This document shows positions 19,248-23,710 of a stretch of 23,710 bases of DNA, piece after piece. Below the pieces are notes generated by a model. That model was given only the letters and a program-made list of their open reading frames with translations. It did no database searches and was not told where the DNA came from. This DNA is from Pseudoneurospora amorphoporcata (Eukaryota > Ascomycota > Sordariomycetes > Sordariales > Sordariaceae), in contig MU859385.1 in NCBI GenBank assembly GCA_033297205.1, forward strand, positions 1-23,710, in the 5' to 3' direction. Numbering within the stretch: position 1 is the stretch's first letter; every line of letters begins with the position of its first letter. The position numbers and the translations under genes are program-made.

Positions 19248-20057
19248 GCTATCCAGAAACTTAGGTGGACCTGAAAATCGACATGATGATCGTTGAAATG
19301 CTTGTGCCCCGCGGAAAGCAAGTCTTCTTAACGAGTACAAGAAGTTTGTGTTGTCCATTGTTTGCCGTGGCGGACAAGCGATACGGAAGGGCAATCTTCA
19401 GGAATGTGTCGAAGGTGGCGTAGGTACGTATGAGCACAATGTCATTTTAGTCTATATGGTTGGCGTTAACTCCAAGCAAAGAGTACCTTTTTTTGATCCC
19501 TCAACGGCTCATGTGAGGTGTATAAAGGCGACTCGACGCACTCATAATCTTCCAAAATCTCCTTCCTCGTCTGTTCCTCCCCGTCTGGCCCATACGTTCA
19601 GCTATGTACGGTCGCGATAGTAAGCCTAGCAGGTAGGGGGAAATTGTCGGCATCGCCAACTCTCTCCTTCGGATGAACCTTGGTTAGAGAGGCCTCCTTT
19701 TTCTGCCTCTCATTCACTGGTTTTTCCACTTCACTGGGCAAGGAAACCTTCTGTCAGCTTTACCTTCTCCTGCTCTTCCTCTTGCTATTTGCTATCTAAT
19801 CCATTACTTGCTTAAGGTACCTTGTGCCATCTCTTGCATCATCTCCTCGCCGCTTTGCTGGCCCGCTACACTCAACCCTGTCCGTCACAATTTGCGCCTT
19901 TCGCTGTCGCGCATTTAACCACCTACATTTCCAGTACAACAATACCGACTCTCGTGTCTTCGACTTTCCGCCATTGACGCGGTACCATCACACGCTTCTC
20001 CGCCTGAAGGGTGTACTCAGAGAGGAGCAATACCTGCTCAGCAGCCAACACAGCTAG
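19248..20057. other. Intergenic, promoter-like with TATA box
   Basis: TATAAA at 19521-19526 is followed by CT-rich leader-like DNA, and a GTACCT donor (19817) and TTTCCAG acceptor (about 19934) could frame a leader intron, as in the 2EXR copies. The frame ending in TAG at 20055-20057 has no ATG and continues in phase into the open stretch at 20058. It may be the leader and start of a decayed gene. Confidence 0.4.
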
Positions 20058-20369
20058 ACCCCTGAACGGAGGAGCACGAGGTGGAAAGACACCGAATTCA
20101 AGACGGCATCCCGCACTCTCGATTCTTGCCATCTTGTCAACTCTAACCTCTCAAGGGGACCGGGTTGCTCGGACAATGAGCTTCTTGATCTGCCCTTGGA
20201 TAAGACGAAAAATTTCTTCTCTGGTTACCTGCCATGTTATCTGAAGAAACTTGTTGTACACAATACTGAATTACTGAGGGCGGCTTTGGCGACTTTATGG
20301 GCCAGTGAGATAAGACCGTGGACAATAACGACCCTCAATATATCAGATGGCTACGGCACGGCATCGTGA
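20058..20369 (+). pseudogene. Unrecognised coding-like open stretch without ATG
   Basis: A 103-codon stop-to-stop frame without any ATG reads as an ordinary soluble protein (ELLDLPLDKTKNFFSGYLPC, then KKLVVHNTELLRAALATLW and TITTLNISDG). The Leu-spaced second half resembles the repeat part of fungal F-box or LRR-like proteins, but this is only an impression. It lies between two 2EXR copies and is not obviously one of them. It could be an internal exon whose neighbours I cannot define, or the remnant of a gene. Confidence 0.35.
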
Positions 20370-21633
20370 GGACCCGTTGGAAGGGCTTCTCCTTTATCCC
20401 CAGGCGTCGAATTCGTGCCACTGCTATTCACTAGTCTAGCACTCAGCGTACCCCCATTCGGTCCTATCATGTGTCAACATTGACCAATGTCCAAAATAGG
20501 TGCGCTCTGGGAACAGATGAGTGGCATAAGCGCAGGGATGGGGACACAACGTTGGCAGAAATATGTATAAGGATGAGAGGAAAATTATGTACTAGTCAGC
20601 GTCAAACACGGCGGGAAGGAGCAAGCAAATTTCCGTCAGGCAGATTAAGACATCAGGATTTTAACTCCTAGAGATTACTGCAGAGCAATACGCATGGTTC
20701 TTCTTATACCTGCTTGGTACTTAACACGTCTATGTTGACATTATATAAATCACAAACTAGTTCAAGGATTAATCGAATCGATACACCAGCTGTCTTTACA
20801 GCAACCTTGCCACTCAAGCACTCCACTTTGACGGCAGCGACTTCAGATGACAGGAAGACTGTGTCTTGCCTTCACTTCAATTTTCTCCCTCGCTTCCATT
20901 CACTCCCGCCTACCCGAATTTCTGCCCTAGCACGCCCCCGTGTTTGACCGCCTTTGGACCTGGAACCAGCGCACGACCACCTATTTAACTGCCTCTTCTT
21001 CTACGCTTTTGAAATTTCCGTTCCTGCATCATAGACCGCCGAGCATCTCTCCTTCGAGCAGTGCGGCGCCCAACTAATACCCCTTCGCACGACTCTCGAA
21101 GCTCAACAGAGGGCGTGACACACCCCGACGTCCTGGCCCTGGTGTAGCCGTCAGCGGCGGCTTCTTCCTCACGTCGACACTTTCTTCACGTCTACATCAC
21201 CTCTCGCGATAAGCACGACTCTTTTTCCCACTCTGAGCTCGTCTCCTCCAGCTCTCTCGGCCGTCGCAACAGCAACTCTCCACGGCTCGAAAGCGGCACT
21301 TGCCCATTTGAAGAGATCGCCTAGGTAGTTCCACGACGGGCTTCTGCACCTCTGTTCTTCCCAAACCAACACAACAACACAAGACACTTTCTCCAGCACG
21401 ATCGGTCGCAAGCCTTTTCTCTCTGGTCCCAGCCATTTTTGTCTGGCCGTTTTTAGTTCCCGTCCAGTCAGCGACAAAAGGTATGTTTTGCGCGCAGATC
21501 AATCCCATTTCACATTTACCTCTACTCCAGCAGTCAATCACCTTGGATTGTATCTGATGAAACAATCGCTGACCATATCGTCCTAATCAGTACCAAGAGC
21601 AAGTCGCCGGGTAATCGACAAACACCGAGCACG
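20370..21633. other. Intergenic and spliced leader of 2EXR copy D
   Basis: A relatively AT-rich stretch (20500-20770, including TATATAAAT near 20740) is followed by CT-rich leader. A 5' UTR intron is well supported at 21481-21590 (GTATGT, branch GCTGACC, ATCAG; 110 nt), 43 bp upstream of the ATG. No other gene is supportable. Confidence 0.5.
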
Positions 21634-22323
21634 ATGGCTGCTACCAGCTTTCCTCTGTTCATGTATCTGCCCTTTGAGCTCCGGGCTCGCATGTGGGAGC
21701 TGGCTGCGGAACCTCGGCTCGTCGACGTTGATTTCTTGTTCAGAGAAACTACAAGAACCGACTACGAAGCAGATGATTATCGAGTGTTGGAGAAATACGT
21801 GGTTTCCCTCACACCGAGTCCAGCTATTGTACAGGTTTGTCGCGAAACTCGCCAGTTGGGAGTTTACCGTCAGCTCTTCTCCGAGCTGGAGGATGTACGG
21901 GATGGCGGTGAGCGGCGCTATGTTTGGCTTAACCTGGAGCTTGACATTATCGACCGTGGAGCGTTCCCTTTGGAGTCATTTATCCCTATTGCAGTTTCGA
22001 TCCAACGACTCAAGGTTACGAGGATCTTACTCGAGGCTGAGGAGATGATCTTCCTTGGGCAATGCGTCAACTTGAAAGAGCTGGTTATAGACGCCATTGG
22101 GTATGTAAAACCCAATTGGTATCGGATCTTCACGAGATTTCCTCTTGCTTGCGGCTTGGAGAACATCTTGACGGTTGATCCTCTGTTTGGTCTGGTATCC
22201 CTCAGGCCCGAGTACATAGAGCAAGACATAGAGCAACAGTACAGAACAACAAGAATGATTTCAATCGTCGAGAGCCACCTAAGCAGCCATGGTATCCAAT
22301 GGGGCCAATGGAACCTGTTATGA
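21634..22323 (+). CDS. 2EXR-family protein, intact copy D
   Basis: A single coding exon of 229 aa with ATG in good context (CACGATGG). Residues 6-30 hold the family signature (FPLFMYLPFELRARMWELA, then EPRLVDVDF). VQVCRETRQLGVYRQLFSEL corresponds to the conserved Cys-x-x-(S/T)-Arg segment, and GGERRYVWLNLELDIID to the second conserved block. The C-terminal half (LGQCVNLKELVIDAIGYV) is Leu-rich like other members. Copies A and B at 16712 and 18552 share the order of blocks and the leader-intron design, so this is the only apparently complete member of the array. There is no signal peptide or membrane segment. 2EXR proteins are numerous in filamentous ascomycetes and lack a demonstrated biochemical role. 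Confidence 0.85.
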   Translation: MAATSFPLFMYLPFELRARMWELAAEPRLVDVDFLFRETTRTDYEADDYRVLEKYVVSLTPSPAIVQVCRETRQLGVYRQLFSELEDVRDGGERRYVWLNLELDIIDRGAFPLESFIPIAVSIQRLKVTRILLEAEEMIFLGQCVNLKELVIDAIGYVKPNWYRIFTRFPLACGLENILTVDPLFGLVSLRPEYIEQDIEQQYRTTRMISIVESHLSSHGIQWGQWNLL

Positions 22324-22443
22324 GGTCAACCTCTGAAGGTACAGTGTACCTCTGACAAAAAACTGGCTGAGTGAAGATTGGAGAAAGGGAAATAATCAGG
22401 GAATGTTGTCGGGAAGGAGTTGGCCGAAATTGTGTAGATTACG

Positions 22444-22469
22444 GATAGGATCAGATAACGGATAGGATA
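22444..22469 (+). promoter_or_regulatory. Four GATA motifs in 26 bp (candidate AreA/NIT2 sites)
   Basis: GATA cores start at 22444, 22454, 22461 and 22466, within two direct copies of ACGGATAGGA (22441 and 22459). GATA factors of the AreA/NIT2 type prefer closely spaced pairs. The cluster is 530-555 bp upstream of the amidase ATG. Confidence 0.5.
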
Positions 22470-22895
22470 CCGCGCTATGACTCCCTGAGGCACGACATCG
22501 CGTCCAGTTCAGAAGCGTATATTACACTCCCAATCCTCCTCGTCGTTAATCCCACCTGGTCCTTTGCATGTGGTCATAACCATCTTCCACCAAAGCAAGA
22601 ATCTACCTCGAGCAATAGAATAGCCTCAAGATTGTGATGGCGGTGGTCGGTGTTGAAGGGCGACCTCAGCTTCCAAAGCTTCTGGGCTATTTGATACAGC
22701 CCCGGATATCGGCACCCGGAGATAACTCGGTTACTTCAATGATTGGCTATCTCGGAACAGAATGCGGAGTAGACTAACAGTGTTATCAGTAATTTTGAGG
22801 GAAGTGGGTTGCGTGGCACGGGTAGCACCCGTCTCAAGTTCCGTAGCATCCCTCCCCGCAATCGGCAGTCGTGATATCGCAGCTATGATCTTGCC

Positions 22896-22902
22896 TATAA
22901 AA
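22896..22902 (+). promoter_or_regulatory. TATA box, amidase gene
   Basis: TATAAAA about 100 bp upstream of the ATG at 22998, followed by a short leader without introns. Confidence 0.6.
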
Positions 22903-22997
22903 GGCGTGGGTGGCGTAAGGATCGGGATCGGGGCTTCGTTGTCGTTCTTGCTCATTTCCAACTCATTTCTTTGAGGTTTCTCACTCTGTTCTTCACC

Positions 22998-23710
22998 ATG
23001 AACCCTCAATACCCCATCCCTTGGGAGGCCCGCGCCGCGAAGAAGCGGGAAGACACTCTCGCAAAGATTCCGGTAGAATGGCGACTAAGTTCAGCCGATC
23101 TTGAACTTGCATCCAAGCAGCGTGATCTTACGGGTCCTTTCATTGAGCGCTTTCTTGAGCCCGAGGTGGTCGATATCGTCAAAACGGACAGTGTCCCGCT
23201 TGTTAACGACATCAGGGCTGGTAAGCGCTCGGCGGTGGAGGTCACGAAGGCGTTTTGCAAGACGGCTGCTGTTGCTCACCAGATTGTTTGTATACCTCCT
23301 GTCCATACTTGTTAGCCGACAAAGTCACCAGCTGACCAAAACAAAAAGAACAACTGTCTCCTCGAGATCTTCTTTGACGCCGCCATCAAAAGGGCAGAAG
23401 AACTCGATGAGTATCTCCGAGTCAACGGCAAGCCCGTCGGCCCCCTTCACGGCTTACCCATCAGCCTGAAGGACCAGTGCCACGTCAAAGGCGTCGACAC
23501 CACCATGGGCTACGTCGGCTGGATAGGAGGCAACCTGGGCATCACCGACCCTACCAAGACGCACCAAGTCGAAAGCCGAATCACCAAAGAGCTGCTAGCC
23601 TGCGGCGCCGTGCTTTTCTGCAAAACCAGCGTCCCGCAAACTCTCCTCATCGGCGACACCTACAACAACATCATCGGCCGCACTTTCAACCCTCACAACC
23701 ACCACCTCGC
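22998..23710 (+). CDS. Amidase signature enzyme (acetamidase-like), 5' part only
   Basis: Exon 1 is 22998-23285 and exon 2 starts at 23349 and runs off the window. The intron 23286-23348 has GTTTGT...AAG with branch GCTGACC and is in phase 0. The ATG sits in CACCATGAAC. The N-terminal 96 residues (NPQYPIPWEARAAKKREDTL, later LVNDIRAGKRSAVEVTKAF) match the AmdS-type start. GPLHGLPISLKDQ holds the likely catalytic Lys at about residue 137, followed by GVDTTMGYVGWIGG and CGAVLFCKTSVPQTL. The Ser-Ser part of the Ser-cisSer-Lys triad lies beyond the window. The family hydrolyses amides such as acetamide to ammonia and a carboxylate for nitrogen supply, but substrate cannot be told from this part. 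No signal peptide is seen. Confidence 0.92.

Larger units (their letters stand above)
22324..22997. promoter_or_regulatory. Amidase promoter region
   Basis: This 674-bp gap carries a cluster of GATA motifs (22444-22469), further GATA cores at about 22693, 22705 and 22721, and a TATAAAA box at 22896. The downstream gene is an AmdS-type amidase, a class often under AreA/NIT2 nitrogen control, so these sites are plausible but unproven regulatory elements. Confidence 0.55.

Overview
The window looks like nuclear DNA of a filamentous ascomycete, most likely a Sordariomycete of the Sordariales type (inference). The genes carry short introns of about 55-125 bp with GTNNGT donors and CTRAC-like branch sites. 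Gene bodies are GC-rich, intergenic gaps are long and rich in microsatellites, and the protein families are typical of these fungi: HPPK-DHPS folate enzyme, class I nitronate monooxygenase, fungal MscL, Dfg5/Dcw1-type GH76, 2EXR proteins and an AmdS-type amidase.

Layout. 1-95 is a GTT microsatellite. 791-864 (-) is tRNA-Val(AAC) with an altered T-loop base. 1380-3179 (-) is a three-exon folate gene, divergent from the three-exon nitronate monooxygenase at 3911-5234 (+). 6344-7186 (+) is a four-exon MscL channel gene whose reading frame continues past its TAG into a glycine-rich SRFGS-repeat tail ending at 7672. After a 2.1 kb gap with a 41-nt poly(A) run, 9764-11005 (+) encodes a Thr-rich, probably GPI-anchored protein. 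A 2.9 kb gap with hexanucleotide and tetranucleotide repeats follows. 13903-15220 (+) is a GH76 cell-wall mannosidase whose expected GPI-anchor tail lies in frame just beyond its TGA (15221-15382).

From about 16.4 to 22.3 kb there is an array of 2EXR-family paralogues: one with a frameshift (16712-17418), one interrupted by a single in-frame TAG (18552-19247), one intact (21634-22323), plus an unrecognised ATG-less open stretch at 20058-20369. The three 2EXR copies each appear to have an intron in the 5' leader. The window ends inside an amidase gene (22998->23710) with a TATA box and a cluster of four GATA motifs upstream.

The most notable signal is that three separate genes (MscL, GH76, second 2EXR) carry an in-frame stop followed by sequence that still reads as the expected or highly patterned continuation of the same protein. 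Two of the three stops are TAG, the codon preferentially recoded to TGG by sexual-stage A-to-I mRNA editing in Fusarium, Neurospora and Sordaria. Editing, stop-codon readthrough, a small intron (GH76 only) and simple gene decay are the competing explanations. RNA-seq from fruiting bodies would separate them.
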